A DNA stretch of 64,000 bases from Pleurodeles waltl (GCF_031143425.1 NC_090445.1:1577564049-1577628048), one strand, 5' to 3'. Shown: positions 44,140 through 57,163, counted from the stretch's first letter. The notes: a model not told the origin generated them from the letters alone. Numbers and translations: made by a program.

Positions 44140-46065
44140 CGCAGACTTGATAGTTTAAGGGCCTGGTTTTGAAGGCGTGGGGAAGCGGTTGGCTGTTCTA
44201 ACCTTAGGAAAAAATGTGTTTGTAGGTGTGGCAGCAGAAGAGCTGAGGTGGGTGGGATGAATTCCAGGGTTGGAAGCAAGCATGGATCCAAAGTGTCTTC
44301 TGCTATTCCAATTCTTCCTCTCGCTGTAATTGAGCGATAGAAGAATCTTCTAACTTTTAGAGATGCAATACCTTCATTTTGGTGCGATGGCATAAGGACT
44401 GCAGTGAACAGCAGAATTTGCGATTAAGTAGTTCAAATCTGGCATGTAACAACTTTCATAATTAGTATCTAACACTCAGGCCTCCATTCCAAGCTTAAGG
44501 GTAAATCCCAGCCAACAATAAAGTCAATTTGTGTATTGTCAAATCCGAGTACACAAGTCCAGCAGCACAACACACACCTCCAGGTTTTATTCTGTAGGCA
44601 CAAGTCACTTGTGAAAAGCAGGCAGAATCCTATGCATGGAAAAGCCAAAGAGTGATGGCAACCCATGCAGGAGTCAGCGTGCAAAAAGCGATGCAGTGTT
44701 ATTCTTCATTCTAGGTGTACAACTTGTGATAGTGCCGTAAAGCTGAACCGGGCAGTGTCAGTAGTTCCGTAGTACATTTAGTGCGTCCAGCACCTACAGT
44801 AAGTATCCTTGTGTAACCTGCATGCCACAATCTTAGAACCCAGCAGGTGTGACTGAGCTCTTCATCCTTAGAGGCAGATGAAGTGCAGTGATTTTGACTG
44901 GTAAGAGGCAAATCAGTTTGTGGTGTGTGCTAAAAACTCGTCAGTAATTTATGGAACACCATTTTTTATCAAAATGTGTGGAGCTCTCAAATACGAAGAG
45001 TGCTAGGGTTACTTGACATTTGATTACCCCCTCTGCATTCATAAAGCACCCCCGTGGCTAGGCTGGTGCTGTGCTCCAGCTATGTTTCAGTCCTCCATCA
45101 CACTTCTAGGCGCTGCGCACCAAGTCGAGCACTTCCCTTGTCACTGGCGCACCATTCCAAAGCGCTTCTCGTGTAGGATCACTACACATACTCTGCCAGC
45201 CACACACTCCACACGGCGTAGTGTGCGATCCATCCAAAATGTGCTTCGGTGCCCCTTATCTGGGTAAGAAGCGCCGAATCAACACTACAATACTGAGTTC
45301 TGTTTGGTTAACTGTGACAACGGTCGCCAGGTGATCACATAACCCTAGTATGCAAACGTTCATCACCGAGTTTAGTTTTACAGCCTTTTGTTGGCTGATG
45401 TTTTTACCCAAATAGTTAATTTGAAGTGAACCAAACTCCCACTATTATGAGGGCAGGCTCTTGAGCAAGCAGTTCTTCTGTTGCACATCAAAGGTCATCA
45501 CCTACAGGCGGATAAGTTGCCAGGGAACTGGAAAGTAAAATGTCACTTTGCTGAAGATGTCCCAGATTCATTCCAATGCTCCCAGAATGCATTGGGTTGT
45601 TGAATGATAAACCAGGAGAGAAAACATGGCAGCCCTGATGAAGTGGAATGAAGTAAGCAAACATGCGCTAACTGTCCTGCCCATAACTTTTAAATGACAT
45701 CACGAGGCGCACGCAGAGGCCAACGGAGTGTAATGTGCCCGCACCCCCCGGGAAGGGTGATTTGTCATCTCCCTGCCGAGCCAGCTGGAGAGGAGCTCAG
45801 TGAGCAACTATATATTCCCAGTCCCTGGGGCTCTAAAAGACAAATACGTCTGTTGCCAGGAAAATCACAGCCCGGGTCTTTAAGGTGAGTTCATCCCTCG
45901 GGCTGCCCGTGCACTTTGTTGATGTTTTGTGGTCTAGCGGCCGACCAGGAGGAAATTCAGAGAAAATTAAAAAATCGTCGAAGAAGCTTACCAGGAGCAG
46001 ACACGTAGTCGTTCTTCACATTTAGCCATCTGTGTTGGGAAGGTGCGAAGGTCTGTGTCGGACTA
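44140..46065. other. Unannotated stretch with a GC-richer patch at 45,690-45,960
   Basis: No domain was recognised. The patch carries CTATATATTC, a short frame starting at 45,694 and an AAG/GTGAGT donor-like site at about 45,883. It could be a first exon, but nothing else supports it. Confidence 0.3.
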
Positions 46066-46069
46066 CAAA

Positions 46070-46135
46070 GACTATAGCGCCTTCAAGCCTGCGGGGTATT
46101 TGCTGGGCTTTATAAATATTGCGCAAATCAAATGA
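46070..46135 (+). repeat. L2-like 3-prime tail fragment or SINE tail
   Basis: AGCGCCTTCAAGCC ... GGGCTTTATAAATATTG aligns with the LINE 3-prime end at 17,200-17,245, where the order is AGCGCCTTGAGACC ... GCGCTTTACAAAT. It may be an old LINE end or a SINE that borrowed it. Confidence 0.45.
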
Positions 46136-46195
46136 AATCAAGGTCATCTAGTAAAATAGCTCAGTGGGTAGTGCACGAGCTAGTGATACCCTTGT

Positions 46196-46330
46196 GCAGG
46201 GCGCCTGGAATTATGTGTCAGGGGAGGGACAAATTATGCAGTAAGGTTGACTATATTATGTGAGAAGAAAAGGTAAATTATGTGGCGTAATGCAGCACAT
46301 TATGCATTAATTCTCATTTTTGCATATTAA
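46196..46330 (+). repeat. R1 tail fragment
   Basis: GCAGGGCGCCTGGAATTATGTG and CAAATTATGCAGTAAGGTTGAC match the tail blocks at 22,924-22,985 and 43,158-43,212. Confidence 0.6.
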
Positions 46331-46411
46331 GACTGTCTGGGCAAAGGTTTCACCTCATTATTAACAGTTTAACGTTCAAATACTGCCATAGTCCATTGAA
46401 AGGTAAGCAGC

Positions 46412-47351
46412 CAGTGCTGGATTACCAAATAGCAAAGTAGGCCCCGTCCTATGGGCTCCACTCATTTTAGGGGCCCTGCGACAACAGATCAAACAAGCAT
46501 TTGCAATGCTACGGGTCTCGCGTTTGCTCATGTTAGAGCTGATCGCGTTGTAAACTCCTAACCCGACTTTTCATCTATCGGCAAAAGTGCTTTTATGTAC
46601 GTAACCCGAAAAAGTGAAATTAACTGTGTAAAGCGCTCGACTTCTGCCAAGCTAAATCGCGTTAGGAAAATAGAGAAAAAGTATTCCCCGATCCGACAGA
46701 AAACAGCGAGCCTCGCATGTTTTCTGTACTTTGTCGCTGCGCTCGAGGAGGGCTAACCACTGGAAAAGGCATGACGTGTGCATGCCTTCGACTAATGAAA
46801 GCAAGCAGATTTTACTAGGCAAGCCCACGAACCAATGAAACACACTGACGTGACGTCGACAGGGCTCCGAGCCCTGTTCTAATAACTAAAGCGTCCCGCT
46901 GCGATACGCATGCACGAGCGCATGCAATGCAGACTCAACCCTAAAAAATATTGATTTGATCTTGAAAGAAAATTACAATCACGCTTTCTCAAATTGTTTC
47001 CAAATGATAGAAAAAAATAAATCAACTCAAAGAAACGAAAACATTACATTAAAGGCTCTATAGAGAAAATACTGTATTAATGTAATGTACCCATTAACAA
47101 TTTATAGTACATAAACCATAGACATCAGATTCACACAACAGTTGTCTCTTAAAAGCTTATCTTCTGTCAGCTGTCAGCTTGTTCAAAAAATTAGGTGCAA
47201 ACAAGTAGTGTAATGTTTAGTTTTGCGTGATAAAATTGTTTTTTAAAATTGTTGGTTGGTAAAATTAAAAAAGTATTAGGAGATAATTTGCGAGGGGGAC
47301 CCCGAAATTTCGACTGCCTAGTGGGCCTCCACAGGGTTTAATCCGGCACTG
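46412..47351. mobile_element. hAT-like non-autonomous element with nested repeat
   Basis: The left end CAGTGCTGGATTA and the right end TAATCCGGCACTG are inverted repeats with one mismatch. AGGCCC/GGGCCT blocks lie just inside. The flanking 8-mers do not match well, so the duplication has decayed or the insertion was complex. The interior holds a SINE-like repeat (46,490-46,960). Confidence 0.6.
46490..46960 (+). repeat. SINE-like repeat, copy 1
   Basis: It shares with 50,955-51,495 an ordered series of blocks: ACAAGCATTTGCAATGC, ACGGGTCTCGC, GTTAGAGCT, GTTGTAAACTCC, AAGCGCTCGACTTCTGCC, GGAGGGCTAACCAC and AAAGGCATGACGT. The last shared blocks are GAAAGCAAGCAGATTTTA and GATACGCATGC. Frames on the minus strand (starting MFHWFVGLP) are shared by both copies because of this. 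RNA polymerase III boxes were not identified with confidence. Confidence 0.65.
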
Positions 47352-47359
47352 TAAATTTT

Positions 47360-48360
47360 GTAAAGGGCCTGCCACTATACGACATACCTTATGGCATTTT
47401 AAATAACTTTTGATCCGTTTATGATAGGAAAAATATTTTTGATAAAATATGCAAATTATGCAGCAGATGTTTGATTATGTAGCAAATGCTACAAATCAGT
47501 TGTTATGCAGAAAACGCTGCGGCAGCAATGTCACGTAACTCCAGTGGCTATGCTCTTTTGTAACCCACAGATCGTAAGTTTGGATCGAAAAGACCCTCAT
47601 TTGAAGTATCAGCAGATTGCCAGCGAAAAGAAGTCCTTAACAATGTGTTCATTTCAGCCCCCATTGTACAAAGTATGAAGTAGTTTGTTGGCCGTCTTTA
47701 GGAGGATTTTGCGGGATGTTATATTTGTGTCTACAAGAAAATTATCTTCCCTCAGAGCTGTTTGCCAGGCTGGATAGATGGTCAATTCTTCCCCTAAAAG
47801 TTTCCCTTCGACCGCCATCTACCGGGGTTTTTCCCTGTCTCATATAGGCAGTCTAGGATCATTTAAGTGCCAAGATAGAGTTTCATTTGCCATGGACTCT
47901 GTAGGAAACCTAGTACACACCGACTCACATTGGGTGATAATAACACAGTGTGTCCTCCAACAGCAACACCAAAAGGTGGGTGTGGCCAGATGTTCACTGC
48001 AAGTTTTTTTTATCCTTTGAAGGAATAGGGCGGGTTATCAAGGAGTTGGGATTCCGGCTGTTCTCCGTGGGCGGCTCCTGCTGAGAACAAGGCGTGCCTT
48101 GGAAGTAAGGGTGGCTGATGTTAGTTCTGTTAGGTTGCCAATACTTAAGAACTGTCAAAGGGCACTCCAGATGTAATGTGGTTTAGATTAAAAAATTAAA
48201 TTTTACTCAACATGTTATATATTTTTAATTCTGAATGTTAGGAATCTAGCTCATTTAAGCAGGGCATAAGTGAGAGGAAGATTACTAAAAAGCACAGATT
48301 AGTAAAGGTTGCCCTGGTGGAGGACAAGTCAAGAATGTACAGTAAAAGAAAAAGGATATA
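47360..48360. other. Unannotated stretch
   Basis: No gene or transposon domain was recognised. Confidence 0.4.
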
Positions 48361-48366
48361 GTTATG

Positions 48367-49312
48367 TTACTGAAAATGTTTGAAGTTTGGAAATACCCTA
48401 TTGACCGAGCAGCAGATAAAAAATAGTATGCTTCTAAAGACAGTCCAGCATTGAAACCTCTTGGTGTGCATGTGAGCAGGATCCAACAAAAGCAGTCGTG
48501 CAACTTTCAATCTCAGCTCACAGTTCTCTGTTTTCTTTCGTGGTTTACCAAGTTTGAATTCGGACCACCTCCCACTGTGTGTGCTGAATATTTGGTCTCT
48601 GTTTCGGTGTGGGCTGTCTGACCGGGCAATGCCCTTGTAAGTTTCAGGGAATCCAGTCAGCTGTAACTGTTGATGTGCTTCCGCAAAGCCATCATTAAAA
48701 CACTTCAGAAATGCATGTGATTGGTAAGAATGTTCAATAGTGGTGACCTTTTTTCCTTTTTTGCCACATTTAATTGTTACCGGTAATGTCTCCATGTGAT
48801 TTCTGCTAATAGATACCAGTAGCCACAAGCTCCCTATAACCAGCCCATGGCTACCAGTGCTAACCATGCCAGTGTGGGATATCCTCCATCTTAACCAACA
48901 AAGCACTGTGGTAATACATTTGCAAGGAACGGCATTTCCACAGTGTTTTGCTGGCACATAAATGGGGGATTTAGCATGCTTTACAAGAGTGCTGTTCCAG
49001 ATCCCCTTTCCCGGACGTCTGAGAGGAAAGCCAACCTCTGCGTGGTCTCTCAAATTAGGGGTCAGAGAGTTTACCTAGTCCATGCTAACTCCTCAGTGCC
49101 CTGATCCTCCACTCAAAAGTCGGCGACCCTGGTGACACCACTGATGGCTCGAGCCAGTGATCAAGGGTCTTCTGCTGCACTGTCTTCCCAGTGCTATCAG
49201 TGTTGATGACACTGTAAGGCCTGGAGATGTCTGGAGCTTCTTGGTGACTCATGGTTAAGGGATCTGACCATCTTCGCTTCGTGAGGTATTTCGCATGAAG
49301 CTGCACCACCAC
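48367..49312 (-). pseudogene. Unrecognised minus-strand frames, possibly from a transposable element
   Basis: Two open frames (49,312-49,085 and 49,053-48,367; 75 and 228 codons) follow one another on the minus strand. The upstream peptide has KRRWSDPLTMSHQEAP and DHWLEPSVVSPGSP, which looks protein-like, with a tail reminiscent of a retroelement polyprotein. The 228-codon frame has no motif I recognise. It may be a chance frame or a decayed gene. Confidence 0.25.
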
Positions 49313-49319
49313 TGTGAGG

Positions 49320-50950
49320 TTTACACTAGTTCCAATTCTGCTCCTTCATAGGACAGTAATTGAATTCTTTTATCAACACTAAACATTGAAACACATGAGA
49401 AATTGAGGCCCATCAAATCTTTTGGATTGGATTCCTGTGAGGCCAGTAAGAAACTCTGGGCAGGCACAGGATGCCATCAGTGGGAGTCAAGGGACCTATC
49501 TACATAGTTCCTTGAGAAGGAGCAGCGTTCATACAAGTGAATAGAGTGGCAGAGCCTCAGAAATGGATGTCCCTAACAAGGAACAAGGATAGTGACTATT
49601 CCTCATAGTCAAAGTCTACACACAAATACACCCATAGCTACTCAACTCACAGTCCCTCTCACTCACTCAGCCATCAAACTCAGCGCAGCAGACTGTAAGA
49701 ACCAAATGTGACCCACTGATGGCACTGAAAGGTCAACCGCTATGCCACAGGAAGGGGCGAGGCTGCCAAGAATCGATTATATGCTTCTATAAATGACAAG
49801 GGAACTTGTTTTGAAAGCAATATCTTAAGCTACCACCAGCCATGAGCGTAGTAGTGAATGTGTTCATAAAGACACACATGCAGCCTGTGTAAAGCATTAC
49901 CAGCGTCCCTTCTACAGTGGTAGAGCTCCCACTAGGTTCAAATAGCTTGAAAAATGATGTAGTCATATGGATATAGATCTTTTGCAAAAAAATAAAAATA
50001 AATGGAAACAATTAGTGGTCAGATCTCCACAAACGGTCTGTGATCATTACACCATTATTTATTGCTATGCCTACAAAAAAGTCACCAAACCTCTGACCCT
50101 CTTATATTAACCTCCCAAAAGACCCCCGGAAGGTAGGAAAAAACCCCAAATGACTTGTCACTCAAATAATCGCACTTCACTCTATATAATCTATAAACTC
50201 TAATATTAAGCAAAATCCTCCATGATTTGTGCTTGCATTCCCAAGGGCTGTGCCTTCCTTAGCTCCTTAGTTTCACTTTTTTTCATTGCATGTGGCAAGG
50301 ATGGGGCAGGTACCCTACAACAAGGTAAGTAATCTGAAGACCCTTCCTTACCTAACGAAGCGTTGCCTTGATCCACAGTTAATTTCCTAACTACAGATCA
50401 ATTAGATATCTTCTGTAAATGTTGGTGGTTTATAGCTCAAGGAGGGTTGTCCTTAGGTGGTCTATTTGATAAATATCCATCATGTTTTATACTTGGCATC
50501 GGGTGCACATCTGCACACCCTGATTAGCTGTATGTTGGTTGCAGGTGTTTTTTGATCCTACCCAAGGATTCCAGGTCCGGAAGGGATTCACACGATTCGT
50601 ACACTTAATAGAGCATGCAAGGGGACATCCAGATGATCGTTAGCGACAGAAGCAGAGAGAGGTTTCCATGAAGTCACAAAACATCTGAGCTGTAATGGTA
50701 ATGTGTGGCTTAATTTAAGACAATTTTCAGTAGTGAAGCATAATAAAGAAGACGTCGGTAGAAATAGGCTGTTTTTTTAAAATACATTGTTAAAAAGAGT
50801 TCCAAAGAGATGCATTAAACTAAAAAATATATATTGCAAAAAAATATTAAGTACCTAGGAAAGTGACATAACGAGGTTCATTTAGAGAGAATGCTATGGT
50901 AAAGTGGTCTTTGGATGAACTCCGGAAAAAAGTAAAAGAGCAAATACATA
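49320..50950. other. Unannotated stretch
   Basis: No gene or transposon domain was recognised. Confidence 0.4.
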
Positions 50951-50954
50951 TTTG

Positions 50955-51495
50955 AACAAGCATTTGCAATGCAACGGGTCTCGCATTTCTCCAAGTTAGA
51001 GCTATTAGCAGTTGTAAACTCCCAACTGGACTTTTCTTGCCTCATTAAATGGAAAAAATAGCAAGATCACGCTGCTACAGTTCATTCGTAGTGAAACCTA
51101 TCGGCAGAAGTGCAATTATCTACGTAACCGGCAAAAGTGCAATTAACTATGTAACAGGGTTGATGTCATGCAAAGCGCTCGACTTCTGCCAAGTGAGATC
51201 GTGCTGCGAAAAAAGATAAAAAGTAGTCCACAACCCGGACGGAATACAGTGAGCCTCGTATGCTTTCAGTACTTGGTCGCTGTGCTTGAGGAGGGCTAAC
51301 CACCAGAAAAGGCATGACGTATGCATGCCTTCCACTAATGAAAGCAAGCAGATTTTAAAAGGCAAGCCCATGAACCAATGAAAGACACTGACGTGATATG
51401 GACGGGGCTCCAAGCCCTTTTCTAACTACTAAAGCATCTTGCAAGCGATACGCATGCGCAAGCGCATGCTAACGCAGGCTCGACCCTAAAAATGT
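50955..51495 (+). repeat. SINE-like repeat, copy 2
   Basis: It has the same ordered blocks as 46,490-46,960, with about 60 bp extra around 51,045-51,105 and no hAT-like flanks. Both copies have the same orientation. Confidence 0.68.
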
Positions 51496-51499
51496 GCTG

Positions 51500-52745
51500 G
51501 TTTTAGCTTTATTAGAGGCAAGTTTTTTGTGTTCTGATCGTGCTGCCTCTTGAAATGTACAGTGGGTTAAGCAAATTAATGGAAGGCACAGGATCCAGAC
51601 AGCTTTTATATAAAATTGACTTCCACAAATCCACAGTGTAAAGCAGCAAAACACAGGTGCCATTTCTCCAATGGAGCCTGAAAGCGCTTTCAAACTTTGG
51701 TGATCTTGTTTCTGATCAACTTGTACTGAAGTTTGAATAGGGCAGCCAAAGAGATGTTTAGAGGTCTTGCAGGTGATGACAAGGGTTATTCTGTGACCAG
51801 ACATTAATTGAATGAATTCTAGAAAATGTCTCAGGATTGGTCCACTATGATCCTTTTGGAAAACATGATTTTCGAGGTTTACGCCTCCAAAAGGGGAAAG
51901 GAAGACTTTTTATGATTGTTTTCTAGATAGAGTGAATGTTGATGTTATTAATTCACCTAAAAAGTGCACTTTTAGAATCTGAGTACCCGGCTTGCAAAGT
52001 GGCCGGCTCAGGCTTGATGAAAACTGCCCCTGGCCTCAAGTGGCCTTCCGGGATCACTGTTGGTATCATCCTTACATCTCTACTGTGGACTTTGCACATA
52101 CCTTCCTAGATATTATAATAAATCCTCACTGATCAAACAGTGCTTCTCTGTCTCATTTGTGCCAGGGAGTTCGTCTGGATAAATCATAAATCTTGCTGTA
52201 ATGTTAACCACAACACTCCAAGTCCATGTCTGTCCAGATAGAGAAACCATTCACTCCATGGTTAGGGTAATAGAATATGTTTTCATTTAAGATAGTGATA
52301 AAAACTTTGCCCTAGAGGATTACATATTTTAAATTTCGTTTCAGTCAGGACTTAGTTTTCAGTTGTGAAAAACGTTATTAAAAGTACCCTCTTAAATGTG
52401 TTATTCTCTGAAAAGGTAAAAGAATCGCTCCCCATGCATAGCTGTTTTTCCCCTGTCGTACCTTACCCAGCTGCCAGTCCAGTCAAAATATTGTTTCCTT
52501 CATGTTTGAAAAGTGGCCCAACTGCATTACTTTAACCAAAGATTACACATCTGTTTCAAGACCGCTCCTGCTCCCCTCAACTACTTTTTCCAAATCTCTG
52601 CAAGCACACAAAACACATGAACACACAAAACACATGCACACATGAACACACATACACCTACACCAGTCTTCTCAAATCCCTCTCTTCTTCTTCCTGCTGT
52701 TTCACCCACTGTTTCTCCTCTCTCTGTCTCTGTCATCCACTCCCT
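51500..52745. other. Unannotated stretch
   Basis: No gene or transposon domain was recognised. ACACAC-rich phrases lie at about 52,605-52,665. Confidence 0.4.
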
Positions 52746-52750
52746 ATGTC

Positions 52751-53478
52751 TGTCACGACTTGCATGTTGCTTGAGCCTGGAGTCCGCTGAATGAGTGACG
52801 AGGTTCTTGTTCTTGAATGTTCTGCCTTGGCCCAGATAGGGCGACTCTTTCTGGTAGCCACAGTGCTGCAGGCAATAGGAATGCCAAGGGCAGTCTGTGT
52901 CCTTTAGAAGTAGTTCCAGAGGGAATAAAACACTAAAAAGGGGAAAAAAAACTCAAAAAGGAAAATCCTGGAATAGGAGCAAAAGATCAGTACTTAGAAT
53001 ACAAGACCAAAAATGAACAGGAAAACACTGGAACAAAAAGCGTAACCAGTATCTGACGCAAGGGAGAAGGAGCAAAGACACCATCCAACAGGAAGTGTTG
53101 CAGCGCAAGGAGGAAAAGAATCACAGCCCTAAAATACCCATAGAACAGGAAGCGACCAGCAGGAAGTGCAAGGACACCATATTGGATAGGGAACAATACA
53201 TAGAAAGCAATGGACAAGGCACCAAGGTGAGTAGGGAACCAAGGTATGCTGGGAAGAGAGGGGAATAATGGGAAAAAGGAAAAACATAAAGGGGAGAAAA
53301 AACGAGGGCGACAGCAAAGAAAGACACAATAGCAGGTGAATGGGGGGAAATGCTACCCGTCACTGGAGGTGTGCCGCGCCAGAAGGAAACAACGCCCTAT
53401 GCCCAATTTGGGGCCTCGAGTACTGCAGGAGAGGCTGGGGGCGCGTGTTCGGCTCGTGCCGTGCGCCGCGGCGCGACA
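52751..53478. mobile_element. Solo LTR with 5-bp target-site duplication
   Basis: The 728-bp segment starts TGTCACGAC and ends GCGCGACA, giving the TG...CA termini and short TGTC/GACA inverted ends of LTR retrotransposons. It is flanked by a perfect duplication, ATGTC at 52,746-52,750 and 53,479-53,483. AATAAA lies at 52,924-52,929. The last 130 bp are GC-rich. No primer-binding site, polypurine tract or coding region is adjacent, so this is a solo LTR left by recombination. A Ty3/Gypsy origin is likely from the TGTCAC-type start and 5-bp duplication, but this is inference, as is the strand. Confidence 0.85.
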
Positions 53479-53483
53479 ATGTC

Positions 53484-54990
53484 TCTCCTCCTCTTTCCCT
53501 CAAAAGAGCCAACTAGAATGCTTACCTAGTACTGACAACATACATGTTTTTCCACAAGCTCGAACGAACTCCTTATTAAAGTGCCACTAAAGCAACATCT
53601 GCAGAAGCCCTATTTGTGAGGCATATTAGTGCAGGGACTCCTGTTTTTGAACCGACCCAGACAGCACCCATGATAGTCTGTTATGTAAATAGCTTTCATA
53701 AATATAGCTAGGGTTGTGTTCAATGAGGACTACATGTTGGCTTTTAACTAAAGTTGAATCTAACAAACACCAAATTTCAGACATTCACCATGTTCCATGT
53801 TTGTCCAGACAAGGCATTCAGTATTACCCCTAAATGAAATGTTAACCCTTTATAAAGGCTAGGCAATTTTCCCTGAAACTAGATTTGCAAACGAGCTTTG
53901 GGATTTTAAATCAAGCTTCTAATTTTACCTCCCAAACTAACCCTTGTCCTTTGAAATCTAGCTTATCTTTTTTGGGTGTGGTGATCAGGGGTTTAAGGAT
54001 GTTTGATCATAACTCCCAGACACTGCCGTGCCCCAGCGGGTCCCCTTTCCAGTAGTCAGTCGAGTTAAGTGTTTGGTTTTAGGTGCATACTCCAGCTCTG
54101 GGCATCTTTCTAATCTGAGTGGCAAGCATAGAGTATCCAGAGACCTTTGTATCTTGTATAGATTGTAACATCGCTGCTATTGTCCCCACTAACAAGAATC
54201 TAAAATGTATAGTCAAGCTTTGCATTCTTGTGGCTTAGAAGTTTAGAGCGCTCAGGTGTTAAGGCTGACTATCTTCTTGCAGATCTTCAGGAACTAGGTG
54301 AAGTCTCTGCTTCTAAGAACTTTTCTTGGGAGTTGAGTTTATGGGGTGGCGTTGCTGTGGGTCATTTTCCGTTAGGCTTTTGAGGTTTGTGTTTCTGGAC
54401 TGTTTACTGTTGTGGATAACACTGATGCATTTTGCTCTTGTTATTGCAGGGCTTCGCAACCATTTAGATTTTATTTACATACCTGACTTGTGGCTCATAT
54501 GACTGGCACATGAGTTTCATATTGACAGGTAACCACTTGCATTGGACCCAGGATCACTCAAAAAGAAGCATCTTCCTAAAACACAGGACTTTTAGGCATG
54601 CTTTCAGCCTTGTGAACAGTGGGCACAGCCGTTGCCTTCAGGGGTGGTTCCCATCTTACGCTATTCATGTTGGATATTTCTTTTATTCATGTTGCTAATG
54701 CACAGCCACAGTGCTTTCCCTTCCTTAATTACAGGTCTAACTGTATGGTATCTGGAACCGTGCCAGGCTTTTCCACCCCCAATGAAAACCTCCCTTGTCC
54801 TAGATGTTGCCGCCACCCTCTCTGGGGCCCCGTAAGGCTCTTAAGTGTCTTAACGTGCCAGCGCCGTCCCACAGGGCATCATTGGCTTTTCTGCTTTCCT
54901 AATGCACAGATGTGATTGCTCGGTAATGGCTCACTGCCTCTTATTGGGTGGGCGCACACTGAAATTGTTCTTTTTCATTCCTCCATGCAG
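53484..54990. other. Unannotated stretch
   Basis: No gene or transposon domain was recognised. An acceptor and donor pair at 54,451-54,529 encloses sequence with stops in all frames. Confidence 0.4.
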
Positions 54991-55049
54991 GCCAGGAGCT
55001 TTGCCGTCTGCTTATTCTCAGCAACGGATTGGGTCGGCGACTTTTTGAG
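54991..55049 (+). CDS. Candidate 59-nt internal exon
   Basis: A pyrimidine tract ending CCTCCATGCAG precedes the segment and a strong donor, GAG/GTAGGT, follows it. Two frames are open through it: one gives QELCRLLILSNGLGRRLFE, the other ARSFAVCLFSATDWVGDFL. No repeat was seen here. It is not in phase to follow the exon ending at 7,465 directly (that frame closes after 18 codons), so intervening exons or another gene would be needed. A chance pair of splice sites remains possible. Confidence 0.35.
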
Positions 55050-55051
55050 GT

Positions 55052-57160
55052 AGGTGGACAATCTGAAAAAGATACAAATGTAAAATCATAATTATTTGAA
55101 GGAGGTTTGTTTTTCTGTGCTATTTTGGATGACGTTATTTGGGTTTATTCCAAACAGATCTTTTGCTCTTAGGCACCTGATTTTGGTACTTAGGGCTGAG
55201 AAACCTAAAGAGGGGATGTTGAAGGAAGCTGGAAAGAGCAGTGTCATTGTGGATCACAACATCTCTGAACCAGGCACAGCTTAGGCTTTTTTCGAGGCAG
55301 AACTGGTGATCGCTGGCACCACTGACTGGCTGCCTGTTGATGGATACTGTAAGGTTGGCTGCAGCCACGTCACAGAGACCAGAGAGGCATGCTGGAAAGT
55401 CCTCATGCATCTCGCTTGAGGAGGTCAGTTGGTGGACTCTGTTTGATGGCCATTGTGGGTCTGCCTTCCCAAGGGTAAGCATAAATAGGTCTCCCTAGTA
55501 AGGCTAACACTGAACAGGATAATGTTAGGGCTCAAGGGACGCCCGTCTTCTTGTATGTCCCTGTATTTGTGGGTCTGTCTAGTGAGAAGGAACTGCCCAA
55601 GGATAAGAATAAGAATAATGATTGTGAAAACTGCCCAATGACATGGTTATTGTCAGGTTTGCAGTACGATTTGACTTGATATAACCTATGGTATGGTATT
55701 ATTGCTGATTAAATTTCATATCCCTATGACTCGCACCAGGACCAGAAAGGGGGAAACCCATACTAAAAAAATCATCAGTGTTGGATGAGTGAAGCACAGT
55801 CTTTGGAAAAGAGACCTATTCTCATGACTTTCTGCAAAGTGTTCATGTTAGGGTTTGATCTTTGAACAAGCATGTTTGCAGCATGCCATCTTCTAAAGAG
55901 CGGAGCGGCCGCCGCATCAGGACAGTAAGAATTTTTGAGCTATCCAAATGTCTTTTTTTTTTTTAAGAATGAAGGCATAGGCCTGAAGTCATCATATACC
56001 AAGCTAGGACGAGCTCTGAATTTATGGTGGCCCATTCAAAGATGAGCAACGTTTGTTTGATCTGTGCCATGTGAAGTCATGCACCACTTTCATTGGATAT
56101 TTCTCCCATGTGTTATGTCATTGCCACAACATGTAGAGCTTTCGCCTTGTGCCACAGACTGACAATGACATATGTCAAGTGCAATTTAAGATCAAGCATG
56201 CATTTAATGTGTTGAGTGTGAGAGCCTGCATTGCATTCACTGTAAAAACACACACAACATTATTTATGTGCCATTGAAGAAGATGCATCACATTTATTGT
56301 ATGGCAATCGAGGTCGTTTTGTGTGCTAGGCTATATTATGCTGTCCTGTGTGATTTTGCTATGCTGTCATTTGTAGAGAGTACATCTACCCTCTTTATGG
56401 CACCATATCACTTTTGGAATCCGGTTCTCATTTATTGGTTTTGTTGGTTACTAAAGATTGATTTGTTTGGTGTGTTCTTAAAAATGGTTCATATCAGGTA
56501 GTACACAAATAGGATGCTCTGATTCCATAAAAAGTAAATAGTGAACAGATGTGTGTACCTAATAATTTTGCCATGCACCTCTTGCCACTGAAGTAACGGA
56601 TTTCCATTCCTCGGCTGGATTAGACTTTTCCAGACTGACATTGCTAGAAAATGGTGTAGCTCTGACGCAATGTTTTGGAAATGTGGTTGTGGTTTGTTTA
56701 AGCGAACTTCTTCTGAATCATTCTGAGATGTACATTTGTATGGTGAATATGATAAGTTGCTGAATTGGTAGCACTTTGCCATTTACACATCTTTGGTGCT
56801 GTATTGTACTCATGCAGGTGTTTGGCAGTCTGTGTAACGTGTTGTGATGGGGAACAGCGATTTATAATTATAAATGCATTGTTGATGGTTTGTGCTGCTG
56901 TTATAAGTTCGATTATACCAGCTTAATATGAAACCATATCAGTGTGTGTGCTAAGGTCTATGTAGTGTTTATTTGTGTGGCTTGGATGTATTTCTTGGTT
57001 TCAGATACTGTTTTTAACATCATGATAGCATTTATTGCACACCATGCAAAGACATAAACAACATGCATTGACTACATTGCATTCATTGTGTAATACAAGC
57101 TGCTACTCACCTATAGTGTATACAAATATTGTCCATCTGACTAATGTGTGTTGGGCACAA
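55052..57160. other. Unannotated stretch
   Basis: No gene or transposon domain was recognised. Confidence 0.4.
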
Positions 57161-57163
57161 AAA

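Noticed and set aside
45694..45888. Possible promoter and first exon with TATA-like sequence and GTGAGT donor
   Set aside because: Only a 64-codon frame of no recognisable family; no conserved feature beyond the donor-like site.
46652..46843. Minus-strand frame beginning MFHWFVGLP, also present at 51,147-51,413
   Set aside because: Shared only because both lie in copies of the same SINE-like repeat; short and not protein-like.
54451..54529. Exon-like segment between TTATTGCAG and GACAG/GTAACC
   Set aside because: All three frames contain stops inside the segment, so it is not an internal coding exon.
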